A stretch of 64,000 nt of DNA from Argentina anserina. Taxonomy: Eukaryota > Streptophyta > Magnoliopsida > Rosales > Rosaceae. The position numbers and the translations under genes were made by a program. This document shows positions 24,000 to 36,100 of the stretch, in pieces (position 1 is the stretch's first letter; each line of letters starts with the position of its first letter). The notes under the pieces are model-generated. The model was given only the letters and a program-made list of their open reading frames with translations, was not told the DNA's origin and did no database searches. The stretch covers positions 15,327,001-15,391,000 of the forward strand of contig NC_065875.1 in the NCBI RefSeq assembly GCF_933775445.1, written 5' to 3'.

Positions 24000-24413
24000 C
24001 ATATTTTCTCAAATGCGGAGGTCCGCACCAATGATTTTAGTGCGGATTTCCATCTTTTTACCACTTTTTGATCAAATTTTCTCATCTCCACCGTCTAGTA
24101 TCTAAATAATATTGTGTAGATAACCTCTGCAAATTTTCAGCCAATTTAGTAATCTTTAAGGCCCTCAAAATCGAATAACAAATGGACGGACCGAATTCTG
24201 TCGAACCGTTACCGTTCATATTTTTAACAGAAAAACGCAATTTTGAGGGCCTTAACGATTACCAAATTGGCTGACAATTTGCAGAGATGATCTACACAAT
24301 ATTATCTAGATACTAGACGGTGGAGATGAGAAAATTTGATCAAAAAATGGTAAAAATATGGAAATCCGCACCAAAATCTTGGTGCGGACCTCCGTAGCCA
24401 AGAAGGGCTGATA
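24000..24413. mobile_element. Foldback MITE, family B
   Basis: About 185-bp inverted arms start with GCGGAGGTCCGCACCA at left and GGTGCGGACCTCCG at right. Subterminal sequences CTCATCTCCACCGTCTAGTA and its complement are very well conserved. A short spacer lies near 24190-24230. It is flanked by (TA)n on both sides, like its neighbours. It has no ORF and is unrelated in sequence to family A. Confidence 0.8.
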
Positions 24414-24437
24414 TTGTATATATATATATATATATAT

Positions 24438-24477
24438 ACAGTCCCTATCCAGAGTGAAGGTTCACTCTGAAACTATA
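24438..24477. repeat. Isolated 40-bp end of foldback family A
   Basis: ACAGTCCCTATCCAGAGTGA and the next 20 bases repeat the first bases of the element that starts at 24483, then stop at a short TA tract. It is a free-standing duplicate of one terminus. Confidence 0.75.
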
Positions 24478-24482
24478 TATAT

Positions 24483-24884
24483 ACAGTCCCTATCCAGAGT
24501 GAAGGTTCACTCTGAAGTTTCAGAGTGAAGTTCCAATTTTGGCACACTTTTCGGTCAAATTTTTTCACCATAAGTGATTCAATATTTAGATATGATATTC
24601 AAGATCATCTCTATAAAGTTTCATCCAATTTGACAATGATTTGAGCTTTCAAAATTAAGATTTACACGAACGGTTCACGTTGAACAGTTTTAATTCATTC
24701 ATTGATTTAATCTAATTTCAATACCTTAACGATGTCCGAATTAGATGAAATTTTGTAGAGATGATCTTGAATAGCATACCTAAATATTGAATCGCTTATA
24801 CTGAAAAAATTTAACCGAAAAGTGTGCCAAAATTGGAACTTCACTCTGAAACTTCAGAGTGAACCTTCACTCTGGATAGATAGA
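24483..24884. mobile_element. Foldback MITE, family A, copy 2
   Basis: Same family as the copy at 23577-23979: CAGTCCCTATCCAGAGTGAA at left and TTCACTCTGGATAG at right, long inverted arms with ATTTTGGCACACTTTTCGGT, and the end palindrome here as TTCACTCTGAAGTTTCAGAG. Length is about 402 bp. It is flanked by TA repeats. The internal segment (GATTTACACGAACGGTTCAC) is almost identical between the two copies, so insertion was relatively recent. Confidence 0.8.
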
Positions 24885-24899
24885 TATATATATATATAT

Positions 24900-25847
24900 A
24901 TATGCTTAACCGGTTAACCCTATCTAGCTAGGTTAGTTGTAGAGATAAAATATAGCTTGACGTTAAGTTATAGCTTAATCATGGTATGTGTATTTAGATA
25001 TAATGAAGTAGATATGTAGAAATGTAGAATCAGAGTCTAATATTGGAACACTGTAGGACGTACGTATCTCATTACCAGTATCTAATTAGCCACTATTTGA
25101 TAAGATCTCTTTGCGTTCAAAAATAAGATCTCTTTGATCTTTCTCTTCTCCTTTGATTCCCAAATGGTCGCATTTGCTTCCGGAAAAGATAGATATACCA
25201 CCAAAGCATATAAAGCATAGCCATCCAAATCGCTTGCACTCAAAGGTTGAAATATCTCATTCTCAAAGAGAAAAAAAATTCTAATTCAATCCTATATATC
25301 AAAGCAAAACACAGCTAATGATCATGATCGAGCTGTTACAATTGCATATGATCTCAAGTTCAGAAGACCCTAGCTAGCTAGTTCCATACCCAAGGTCAGT
25401 ACTACACCTTAAGCATTCTCTAACAAATATAATAGCTGAAACAATAAGTAACAAAAAAGAAACATATTTGACTCAATATATATTTCTCCTTCTTCATCTT
25501 CTGTGTCATCATCTGAAATAAAATCTTCATTATGAAGTTCTTTTACTTTCACTGCGTTTTTTTCAAGTCCACCCATTTTGACGGCCGCATGGCAGTGATC
25601 TGCCTCCTAGCGCCTAGGCGCCGCCAAAGTGGTTTAGACAGTCGTTTTTTTAGAACATTGGACTATAATCATATTACTTATGTTCTCTTAAAAAATTTCC
25701 CAAAATTTTGATGGATTTTGTGGTTCTATTCCTTCGCGCATACATATTTTGATGGAAGTTGGCCCAATAAACCCAAATTAAACCTCTTTTCTAAAAAGTG
25801 TAAACCCCCCCCAAAACCTTTCCACCCTCCCTCCCAGAGTCCCAACC
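24900..25847. other. Non-coding upstream region of the L1-domain gene
   Basis: AT-rich with no supported gene. A C-rich leader (25805-25845) precedes the next start codon. Short palindromic words (for example AGCTAGCTAG at 25373) are present without clear meaning. Confidence 0.4.
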
Positions 25848-26660
25848 ATGGCGGCAGCTCCTCCTCCTCCCCGTCCCAACTCCAAACTCAACCCAAAAAC
25901 CGTCCAAAAAGCGGTGAAATCCCTCCTCAAATGGCGAGCCTCCCAAACCCACCGAAACCCCGAAGACGACGAGTTGACCTACCTCGTCCTCACCCTCAAA
26001 AAAGCCCCCCCAAAGAACGGCGTCATCTCCTTCCAAATCCCCCTCCCACACCCCCTCCTCTCCTCCTCCGCCACCTTCTGCCTCATCTACGACGACCGCC
26101 CCTCCTCCTCCACCCTCACCGCCCCCCAAATCCACAAGCTCATCAAAACCCACAACCTCCCCATCTCCAAAGCCCTCAAGCTCTCCAAACTCAAGTCCCA
26201 CTTCAACTCCTTCGAAGCCAAGCGCCAACTCATGTCGTCCCACGACGCGTTTCTGGCCGACAAGAGGATAATAGAGCTGCTGCCGAGGCTGCTGGGGAAG
26301 CAGTTTTACAGGAAGAAGAGGATGGTGCCGGTGCCGGTGGACCTGCAGAAGAGGAACTGGAAGGAGCAGGTGGAGAGGGTTCTCGGGTCGGCGATGGTGC
26401 ATTTGGGGAGTGGGACTTGTAGTGTGGTGAGGGTCGGGAGGGTTTCGATGAGTTGTGAGGAGATTGTGGAGAACGTGGTTGCGGCCGTGGAGGGGATTGT
26501 GGAGGAGGTTGTTCCCAGCAAGTGGCGCGGTGTGAGGTCGTTTCATTTGAAGCTTCTGGAGTCGCTTGCGCTGCCCGTGTATCAGGCCGTGCCGGATGAG
26601 ACGTTGTTGAGGATGGAGGGAAGTGCGAAGGATGAGAAGAAGGTGGAGTTAGTGAGGTGA
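25848..26660 (+). CDS. Ribosomal L1 domain protein (Utp30/RSL1D1-like), single exon, 270 aa
   Basis: The ATG stands in a good context (AACCATGGC) and the frame is open for 270 codons to TGA. The N-terminus is Pro/Ala-rich. It is followed by VQKAVKSLLKW, then a ribosomal L1-like fold over most of the chain (YLVLTLKKAP, LIKTHNLPISKALKLSKLKS, SHDAFLADKRIIELLPRLLG, and VHLGSGTCSVVRVGRVSMS near residue 185). This pattern fits the nucleolar Utp30/RSL1D1 group, which helps small-subunit pre-rRNA processing, rather than a ribosomal L1/L10A itself. Plant members are often intronless, as here. Three long overlapping ORFs in other frames are GC-driven shadows. No close TATA box was identified. Confidence 0.88.
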   Translation: MAAAPPPPRPNSKLNPKTVQKAVKSLLKWRASQTHRNPEDDELTYLVLTLKKAPPKNGVISFQIPLPHPLLSSSATFCLIYDDRPSSSTLTAPQIHKLIKTHNLPISKALKLSKLKSHFNSFEAKRQLMSSHDAFLADKRIIELLPRLLGKQFYRKKRMVPVPVDLQKRNWKEQVERVLGSAMVHLGSGTCSVVRVGRVSMSCEEIVENVVAAVEGIVEEVVPSKWRGVRSFHLKLLESLALPVYQAVPDETLLRMEGSAKDEKKVELVR

Positions 26661-27580
26661 GGTCGTTGATGTGGATTAGTTGGATGATCTGGTTTGTTGT
26701 TGTGAACAAGTAAAGTTTTGAGGTAAGAGGAGTAAGAATGCAGGAGAGGGATTCGGCATGGCTGTTCATTTGAGATTTTCTGGCTTCAAATTTTGAATGT
26801 TCAGGTGTCCATTTTCGAACTGTTTTGCAGTTTTGATTTTGTTAGTTGAACGCTTAATGTTATAGTGCCATAGATTACTCTTTTGCTGTGGTTTCATTGT
26901 GACTATGTGAATTGGAATACATTCTGCTAGTTTCATTATAACTATGTGAATTGGAACCTGCTAGGGAGATTTATACTGGCTTCCATATATGCTGATATAT
27001 AAAGCCTTTGTTTCGAATACGGGATTTTGATTTCAATATTCGATTTAGGCTTTATCTTGAAATGAATATCCATCACTGTGTGATTGCCTTGAATATTTAG
27101 AACTTCTGTTAAGATGTTCCTCTTGGTGAAATGATTTTGATGACAGTGATACATAGCTTATAGTAAATGAATAACCAAAAACTATGTGTATAAGTGATAT
27201 TGTCTTGGGGATTTCAGAGATGAACTAATCTTTAGAAATGTATAAAAACATAAAAAATAAAAACAGACTCTATGGATCTGATTGTCCAGGGGAGACATTG
27301 GCAGATAAGATACGGATTGCAAGTACGGGCGTGGTTGGATCCATGTGTACCAGGAATCCCAAATCATACCCGCAATCCTTGTGTCTACTTAGGCTGAAAC
27401 TATGATTAGAGATATACTCTTTTTGTAAAGAGGGGAAGCTATATCAACAATTCCTTTTTAGTGATAGCCTGATAGGGATGTAGTTGATAGATGTGTTTGG
27501 AAGATGGAGAGTGATAGGAAATTTCTGTGAGAGTGATGGTCGTCACTCTTCTTCTAGGAGGCTGAAAATTCTAACTGTAT
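26661..27580. other. 3' flank of the L1-domain gene, non-coding
   Basis: T-rich 3'UTR-like DNA. The 19-mer ACTATGTGAATTGGAA recurs at 26901 and 26941 as a short local direct repeat. No other gene is supported. Confidence 0.4.
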
Positions 27581-27589
27581 ATCTCTAGT

Positions 27590-28640
27590 GTGATTTATGG
27601 AAGAGGATTTGCGAAGGTGTAAAACGAGCATCTACCAAGATGTGTATTTGGCGTGTGTACAATGATTTCTTGCCATGTCTGCAGTGTCTAGCTTTAAGCA
27701 TGTAGTGCTGCTTTGTGTGTTATGTGACTCTGAGGTTGAAATTACACTTCATATCTGTCGCAATTGTTCATTCACCTGGCAAGTGCTATTATCAATTAGA
27801 AGGGTGAGTGATCGTTGCTTAGATTTGCACACTGATGGGATTGATACTGTTGAGTAGCTCAATTCTGTGCTAATAATCTACGAACAGGATTTTGAGGATC
27901 TAATGTTTTAGTTATGGGGCACAAGGGGGTTTGGGATCAGAAGTCGTCTGCGGCATATGACGCTGTACGTGCTAGTTCGTGGCTAACAGAGTTTCGGGTT
28001 CACAGTGGGAGGATTGGGAATACTGGTTCAGCTAGAGTGGCGCAGTGGGTTTCTCCTTCATTTGGTGTTTTAAAGTTAATATAAATGGTTCTTTTAATCA
28101 ATTAACACAGAAGGGTGGTCTGGGATTTGTGATTCAAGGCTCTAAACCTCTTCAAAACTTGCTCTCAGCTGAACATGCTACAGCAGTGGCATGTCAGGCT
28201 GCTGTGTATTTCGCCTTGGAAGTTGGAACTTGGAAACAATCTGATGCCTTTTGTTATTGAAAAAAGATTGCCTGAAGGAGAAATATAATTGCGGCGATCT
28301 TGTTCCAAATGTGCCTGAACAAGTAACCCTATACTGGCTTATGGTCGTACTGATGCCCATGTTGGTTGAAGCATTAGCACTAAGGGCAGGTCGTCAGGCA
28401 GCTTATCCGCATGGTTTCAATTTCGACAAAGTAGAAGAAAATTCAGAGATTTTAATCTACTGTATCAACAAGAAAATGGGTTTCCCTTGGCGTACCAGAA
28501 TGATTCTTCATGACAGTGTTGATCTTCCTTCAAAGTTCAACACTTCAACATCGTATCATTCAAACAAAAATGGAGTTTTGATGATGCACTTACAAATCTC
28601 GGATGGACATTCTACTACCATTTCCAGCTGGAATCTATCC
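27590..28640 (+). pseudogene. LINE-type fragment: zinc-binding RT tail and RNase H
   Basis: In broken plus frames there is a zf-RVT-like stretch (WRVYNDFLPCLQCLAL, a degraded cysteine pattern around 27640-27800). It is followed by an RNase H-like segment (FKVNINGSFNQLTQKGGLGF, then AEHATAVACQAAVYFALEVG). This is the usual order at the end of plant LINE ORF2 or its domesticated-like fragments. Many stops and frame changes are present. The right side ends at the MITE inserted at 28644. Confidence 0.55.
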
Positions 28641-28643
28641 TTA

Positions 28644-29395
28644 GACCATCTCCCATCATAAGGTAAAACCATAAATATACCTTACTACCACCTCCCACCA
28701 TAAGGTATCCCCATTTTCCCAAAAAATTTTTTGCCTTATGTGAATAGTGGAATGCTATCTATGGCATTCCATTTCGTAAGGTAAATGAGATATATTTTTT
28801 CATTTTCTTCCCAATCTATCCTCATACTTTTTCTAATATTCCAATTATATTCATTTTAATTTTAGTTACATATTAATTTTCTCCATAAATACCATACTTA
28901 TTTTTATTTTTTACAAATAACTATTGTACCATCACGAACCTAGCAGTGAGCTCTTTCATATGATCCCAATATTGAATATGATTGAGTTAAATTATTTTAA
29001 TGTATAAAAATAACTTATGATTTATAAACGATAATTAACGGCCTCTTTAAAACTTTCTCGGAGATGACCTCCGAGCTCGGAAAAAGTACCATACAAACTG
29101 ATGCATAAAAGTAAAATAACTAAATAATACATAAATATTAAAAGAATATATAGAATTTTCAAAAATGTCCGTTAACTAGCCGTTATACATGTTGACAAAA
29201 AAAATAGTAGCCGTTTTTCAATCATGATTCAAATAATAGCCGTTGTCATTCAAAAACCCTATGTATACCTTACCATTTATACCTTATGGTGGGAGCTTAA
29301 AAATAAAAGGCAAAAAAGATGCTAGGAATATACTAAAGTGGTAAGCCATATATCACTTATAGCTTACCAATTTTACCTTATGGTGGGAGATGCTC
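28644..29395. mobile_element. Harbinger-like MITE, 752 bp, with repeated inner ends
   Basis: Outer inverted repeats: GACCATCTCCCATCATAAGG at left and, as complement of the right end, GAGCATCTCCCACCATAAGG, with two mismatches over about 25 bp. TTA stands on both sides (28641-28643 and 29396-29398). A second pair of similar inverted ends occurs inside (CCTCCCACCATAAGGTAT at 28692 and TACCTTATGGTGGGAGC near 29278), so it looks like one element nested in, or fused with, a relative. The interior is AT-rich without ORF. Confidence 0.8.
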
Positions 29396-29399
29396 TTAG

Positions 29400-30501
29400 C
29401 AATTCATATGGAAGAAAGAGCCAAGAAACCACAGTATGCCTTCGTTGTCCTTCACTTTGCTTCTTCTGTTGAAGGAAAGACGATCAAATTTCATCCCCCA
29501 ATTCCTTGTTAAATGCTGCTCATAAGGTGGTTTGTTGCCACAAAATAACACGAGCTCTAAAAACTAAGCTCCACCGGGAAAAAACAATAAATGTCAGTAA
29601 GGACTGTTTGCTATGTTACAACACTTTTTGAGTTTCTGGTTAAATATTAAAATTCTAGTTTCTCAGATACATAAATGTTCTACAACACTGGAACGCCACA
29701 CACAAAAAGGAAAAAAAGGTTACAAATATGTAATGCCTTCCATGAACACTGCACTAAGGAGGGTCAACCTCGCGTGATCAATCAGAAATTGTAAGGCAAC
29801 AGTATATCGTAAGACAGTATGTTATTTCCATGAAAAGAATAATAGAAATTTCAAAACTTTCATTCCGTATGAAACTATTGTTTAGGAAGATCAAGGGCAC
29901 CTTTCACTTAATGTCCTACTACGGAAGTATTTCTCAAAAACTGTCCTGCATGTATTATCTTCTTCCTGAAGAGCACAAGAAAACAGTTTCAATTGTTACT
30001 GTAGCAAACTAATATGCACAGAATGTTGTGTAGTGCTCTAGTGTAATAAGTAAAAATTAATGCACATGTACAGGTTCAACTCATGCAAATAAGGTCGAGT
30101 TATTGTTGTCTGAAAAATTGAGCTGAGCTCCTATAGACAAATTATAGTTGTCTCTATATCATTCAACATTAGTTCACTCATTACTAAACTAAAGACAGAT
30201 ATGATGTAAATTATTGTGATCAGTTGACGCAAAACAGTCCAGGCAAAACAAGATGGTTTTCTCTCTTTTCCTTTTCCTTTCTTTTTCCCAAACAAAGGTT
30301 TTGTATGTTGATTCATCCACAGTCAGTGCCTACAACCCAATTATGAATCCTACATACGCAAACATATAGCAAAGGATATGCAATAAAAACAATTATAAGA
30401 ATTTAATACTTTAGCTGTACCAAGCAAATGGATAGGCATCTAAAAACAACTACGTAAAGATCCCCTAACTACTAACCTTACGAAAATGAGGCCCGTCTAG
30501 C
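29400..30501. other. Non-coding, includes 3'UTR of the next minus-strand gene
   Basis: AT-rich, no ORF supported on either strand. The last few hundred bases (about 30130-30501) are the likely 3'UTR of the small minus-strand gene. Confidence 0.4.
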
Positions 30502-31438
30502 TTAGGACTCTTTCTTTGCTTCTACATCACGATTTCTCCAAGGATTGAGAGCGTCTCTGACTGCCTGAGCCTCTGGAGAGCTTTCCCAAGCCCGTTTTTC
30601 AGACTCCAGAACTGTTACTTTATCATCTTCATGTATGAAAGAGGGGACATATAATTAGCAAGAAATGAAATAGAAAATCATGAGACTATGAGAGACTACA
30701 AAGCAGCTCTTTCACAAAAACTGTTGGAGAAAGTTCAATTAAATGATAACAAACATAAAGATGCATTTGGTAAAAACTAAAATTTAGTATCATAACGAAG
30801 ACTGTTGATAAGGTGGAGGAGCCCAAAAAATTGAAAGGGTACAAAAAGGGAGCAACATGTGCTGAAGAAATTGTCAAGTAAATACTGGTTGTCAATTTTA
30901 GCATCCGGGATCATCATTCCTCAAAATTAATCGAGAGTAACCATTACCATTGACAATCAATGTACTTAGAACACAAGTGCCGATTCAAACGGTCCACAAT
31001 TCACTAAAACCATGTAAATGAAACCCTATCCAGAGTAATTTCAACCAAAAAAGTGCCAATTATAACCAATCCATATACAACGTCTGCTGAACCATTTAAC
31101 AAAAAATCCCACCACATGTCTGAAACTACAGAAGTCATGAACCACCTGTACAGGCACAGTCTGATCCATTCTTATTAGAAAGCAACAAACTTTCCATGAC
31201 AGATCCACAACAATTCACAAGCAGACATAAAATGAAGCTAATATTTCCATACTATGCATCAAAAACTAAACTCTAATAGGGAATACATATTGAGGAGAAA
31301 GTAATTGAAAAAAAAAAGGGTAAAGGTGAAATGGAGAGTTCTCACACAGAAGCCGGTTTTGATCATAAAGAACTCCATGGATGCTCCAATCAGAGCTGAC
31401 CCAAATGCAATCTTTAAATACCAATCAAGAAACTTCAT
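30502..31438 (-). CDS. Small membrane protein, probable mitochondrial complex I accessory subunit (SGDH/NDUFB5-like), 71 aa
   Basis: Two coding exons, 31438-31348 and 30626-30502, joined by a GT-AG intron that splits the Tyr codon of GFYDK; total 216 bp. The chain begins MKFLDWYLKIAFGSALIGAS, a single hydrophobic helix near the N-terminus. It continues with FFMIKTGFYDKVTVLESEKR and ends in a hydrophilic tail with ALNPWRN and a Lys-rich end. Plants have a conserved protein of this wording and size that proteomics assigns to mitochondrial complex I as the SGDH-type subunit. I recall that assignment but cannot verify it. A further intron in the leader is likely (TTTTCAG just before the ATG). Too small and spliced to stand out as an ORF. 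Confidence 0.7.
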
Positions 31439-31444
31439 ATTCAC

Positions 31445-33191
31445 TGAAAATACACAACCCAAATAAGAAATCAGAAATCTAAGGGGATTCAACAAGTAAA
31501 ATACGCATTATCAGAGACAAGAGATTTACAGAGTGAGCCAAGTTCCAGGAAGACTTTCGGACTGCGAAAGTTGGTTTCTAAGGGTAGAGTTGACGATAGG
31601 GTAGAGGGTTCAGAGTAGGGGGCAAATCCGGCGGTCGGTCACGAAGAAGGGGTCGGAAAAGGTACAGTGCAGTGGCCGGAGAAGGATGGGAAGAAGGAAG
31701 GAGAGGATTCTGAAGTTGTCGGGTTGCAGAGCTAGAGAGTGAATAGTGAACACATTTGACACTTTTATGTATTTGGTTTTTTAATAGAAGATTTGTAAAA
31801 GAAAATAAAATGTTGCCATTTTCAATCAAGTCTGTGGGATATTCTGATCAGCTTATGATTCTTTTGACGATGCAAGATATGGGTTGGAACTTGGTAGCTT
31901 GCATTTTTTGAAGTTCACAAGTAAAGATTAATTGAGATGGAGAGAAAAATTTACTCAAACAACCACTCGAATACTACTACCATGCAACCAAAAGTCCTCT
32001 TCCAAGTATAAATAACCATAAGAGCGAGCGAAGCAACATGATTAACACGAAGATAAAGAACTCTGGTCATTAGCACTAGCCCTTTACTCAATTATTTTCT
32101 GATCGATCCATTCTCTGTACACATTCGTCGGATGGCCAAGAGACAGAGACGTCGTATAAACAATTTTACCACGCCTCGGACGATAACCTACTTACTGGTT
32201 CACATGGAGCGCAAACAAAGTAATCTTTTTATAACATTTTTCTATGGTCACTAACAATAAATTAAGATTTTAGGGCCTGTCTTATACTCTCACCAGTCAC
32301 CACTACTACCGGTGATTTAATTGAACTAGTAGCATTGACTCGTATAAATTTATACGAATTACACAATTACTTAAAAAAATAATAGTTAATTTTGATTTAT
32401 CTTTTTTTCACTATTCACAATTTTTTCCTGATTTTTTTAATTTTGTTTTATTTTTATTTTTATAATTTATCATATTATCTCTACCACATATTATTATTAT
32501 TATTATTATTTATCTCTAACATAATTATTTTAAAGATTTTAAAATTTTAATAAAACTGTTGACACCAACTAAATTACGTTTCTATAATGGAGATAAGAAT
32601 TAGATTAAGGATATCCTCAGATTAAAGTCACTTTCGGTTTTTGTAACCAACCTTATTCTTTAAAGTAACAGAAGAAGTTACCTGTTTGCAGTTTTGTTTT
32701 TACAGAACAAATGAACGTGAGCAGTGAATATTAATTTCAGTAATAAAATTAATGCGGTGGACCGACTCACGACTCCAAGTGGATCACTCCCTCCCACTCT
32801 CCCCAGCCGCACATAATTCCGCTTCCCTCTATTTCAGTGATTAGAGTGCGTCCATAAGAGCGAGTGTCCACTCGCGCGAGTATGGAAATGCAATGCGACA
32901 TGATACTGTGTAATTAAAAGTCCTCGTCTTCTTCTTCTTCGATTCTTCATCTTCAAGAGACCAGTGTCTTTCCTTGGAAATTCTCTTGTTCTTTTCTCCT
33001 CCATTAAATTATTAATCTTTGTATTCCTTCTCCATTGGTGTTATTATAACCAAAAATACTTGGATTATATAATAACCTTAAACAAGCAATTCCCATGTTG
33101 TTCTTCAATCACTGAACTATATTATGTTCATCTGTTGGTAGAAAGTTTCAGTCCTTAGATTCTGGGGGAGTTTGGTTTGGTTTTCTTGGCA
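31445..33191. other. Intergenic region between divergent genes
   Basis: Holds the leader of the small minus-strand gene (to about 31740), AT-rich DNA with an (ATT)n microsatellite at about 32489-32510, and the promoter and leader of the RINGv gene on the right with a CTT-rich tract at 32927-32941. No other coding sequence is seen. Confidence 0.45.
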
Positions 33192-36100
33192 ATGCAAGCG
33201 CCTCAAGGAGTGAGTAGTGGAGTTGCAGAATCTCCTGCTGCTCAGGTTTGTGGGTTTCTTTCTAAATTTGGATGTGATTTGTTTTTTTTGGATTTGGAGT
33301 TACTATATGTGGTAGCTGGGTGGATGCAGCTTGTGCTTTGTGAGTTTGTTCATGTTTGGCTTCTGGGTTTCTACTTATAGCTTAAAAGAACAACCGGGCT
33401 GACTTTTTCACTCTACCCATGATGGTCTATTTTGGACTTTTGGTACTGCTTTATTGATTAGCTGGTTCCTAATTGCTTTTGGATTTGGTGGTAGGATCTC
33501 AGATATCTGAAAAAGGGTCTAATAGAAGTTTTACATTCTTCTGTTTGTAGATCTTGGTTCATTGATTGTCATATGTAAAGTGGGGATGGGTTTACTACTA
33601 CTTTCTTTATTGAGCAGATAGATTGTTAGAGATATTGACAAATATTGGAGCTGAATTCTGCATGATATACCCTTGTGTTGTTGTACTCAGCGTCTCAGCC
33701 GGGTTGTTTTTGCACAACACATTTGAATTTACTTTGATGATTTAAAGATCACAAAATTTTTAAGTCCAACTGCTAAGATTCTTGGTTTCTATGCAGACTG
33801 GTGGTCAGAATCTGAAGTCCATACATGAAGAAGGTGGGGAACCAGGTCATGGAGGAAGACGCCCTGATATATCACTTCAAATACCCCCAAGGCATGCAGG
33901 GTTTGGCAGAAGCCGTAGTGGGAAGGGCATGATCCAGTCTCAAGGTTCCTCTAAGAGTAGCCAACTATCAGGAGGCTTATTCCGGGCTTTAAGCTTCAAG
34001 AAGAAAGGTACACTGCAGGATGGTGAGAAAAGTTCCCTCCTAAATTCAGACTCTAGTACAGCTCCCGGAAGTCCAATAGCAGCCAATAATGAACCAGCAT
34101 CTTCTTGGACAAAGTGTGCCTCTCTTCCTGTCACACCAGCATCTAATCTGTCACCATCCATTTCTACACCTGTTTCTGCAAGGATGTATAACGAACGGCA
34201 CAAGCGCTATGTAAGTGGTCATGCAATCTAGGATTTTCCACATCCCAAGTTTATTAGATTTCACATGCTTATTCTTTTCAAACAAAAAAAAGATTTCACA
34301 TGCTTATTTGCACTTGAAGATATACAAATATTGTGTCATATAATATTCGATGATTTGAGAATATTCCACTCTCACAATCTTGGTAGAAGATATTTCAAGA
34401 TTGATGATTTAACTTGCCATTTTCTGTTTGAAATTCTTCAGAGAATGTACCTAAACATATATTGTCACGCAAAATAAACCTAGTTTATGTTTTTTTTTTG
34501 TCTGACCAAAATTTGAAGTTCACAAGGTACCTCTTAATCATGCTATATAATTATTCTGGTCAATACATCTGTCTGAGTTAATGTGCTTCATTTAGATTTA
34601 TTTTTGTCCTTGGATTTCACTAAAATGGCCTGTGGCTATGGAAATCATCTTATTAGAAAAAGATAAAGTAATTCCAGAAAAGAAGGAACTAGTGATAGTA
34701 TCTGAGACTGTTGTGTTTAATATTATGCAGAAAGAAAATAGTAAGCCTACAATTTCAAGGTCCCTGTCTGTGCCTGGGCGAAATAAAGTTATTGTCAGAT
34801 CCATATCTTTTGCTGCTCGAAATGAGAGTATCCAGACGGATCCTAGTGATGGTATGTAGTAGAACTATCATAAAGTTTATTAATAACGAGTAAACTTTCT
34901 GTGTTTTAGAGGTTACTCATGGGAACAGAATTGTTGTAAAAGATTACACTGTCAGTAACCCCTCTAATTTTGTTTTTGGCATATCAGATCAAATAACTCC
35001 AGTTGCAGTCGAGGCTGATGATGAAGAAATTCCTGAAGAAGAAGCAGTATGCAGGATTTGTCTTGATGAATGTGAAGAACAAAATACACTCAAAATGGAA
35101 TGCAGTTGCAAAGGGGCTCTCAGACTTGTACATGAAAAGTGTGCAATTGAGTGGTTTAGCACAAGAGGAAACAGAACATGTGAGGTATGTAGGCAGGAGG
35201 TTCAGAATTTACCTGTAACCTTGCTTCGAGTACAGAGCTCTGTTCAAAGGACCAATGGACAGAACCAGAATCAACAGAGTTTGCGTCCGGAAACGATAAG
35301 GTGACAATGTGGGATTAAATTACCTTTTGTTTATGAATATGATAGGGAGATACAATTTAAAGATTCATGTTTTCATGAGTATACTAAGGTTTGCATAAGA
35401 AAACCCAAATAGAAACCTTTCTAAAATATCTGTCGATGTTCATTTACGATTGAATAGTCATTTTTCTCCAAAAAGATATACCCAATTTAAGGGCTAGAAA
35501 AGGATCCAAATCATCTGTTGTAAAAATAGGATTTAAATCATAAACTCATTGAAAATTTTAATATTGAAGTTTAACTTTAATAATGGAGATTTTTGTGGAT
35601 GTACTGTGAGTCTGTGACTACTGTCTTGAGTTCCTACCAGTGATTAATATCATACTACTTGTTCTAACAAAAATAGGATCTCTATAACCTCAACATCAGT
35701 AGTTTGGTACAGTGGTGTGGGTTGTCTTTTTCTTGCATAGGCAAAATAGGATCTCTACCATGTAGGAGAACTTTTTAAGATTTTCACAGATGAGATAGAA
35801 CTATAAAAAAAAAAAAGATAGATTTTTGGCATGCTAGAGCTGGGATTATGAGACGTTTGAATCATTCATATGATTAATTCTTCTATTGAACAGAAAAATA
35901 AAAGTATCAGCCACCATCAATGATTCACCAGTAAGCAGATAATGTATTCTGTAGGGCTTATTATCATACTAGTCAATCTCTAATAGAATGGCTGAATTCT
36001 GTTTTTCCCAAGCATATGATAGTCCTAGATTTTTAAAACCCTTTATAGCTAATGAAATCATGTCTTGTGCAGTGCGTGGCAGGACTTCGTAATACTGGTA

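Noticed and set aside
25718..26769. Three long Pro/Ser/His/Gly-rich ORFs (179-251 codons) overlapping the L1-domain gene on both strands
   Set aside because: They exist because the gene is GC-rich with few stops. Composition is low-complexity, no domain is visible, and the L1-domain frame explains the region.
33177..33191. Upstream TTG-initiated extension (MVFLA) of the RINGv protein
   Set aside because: There is no ATG there. The ATG at 33192 is the natural start and gives a coherent first exon.
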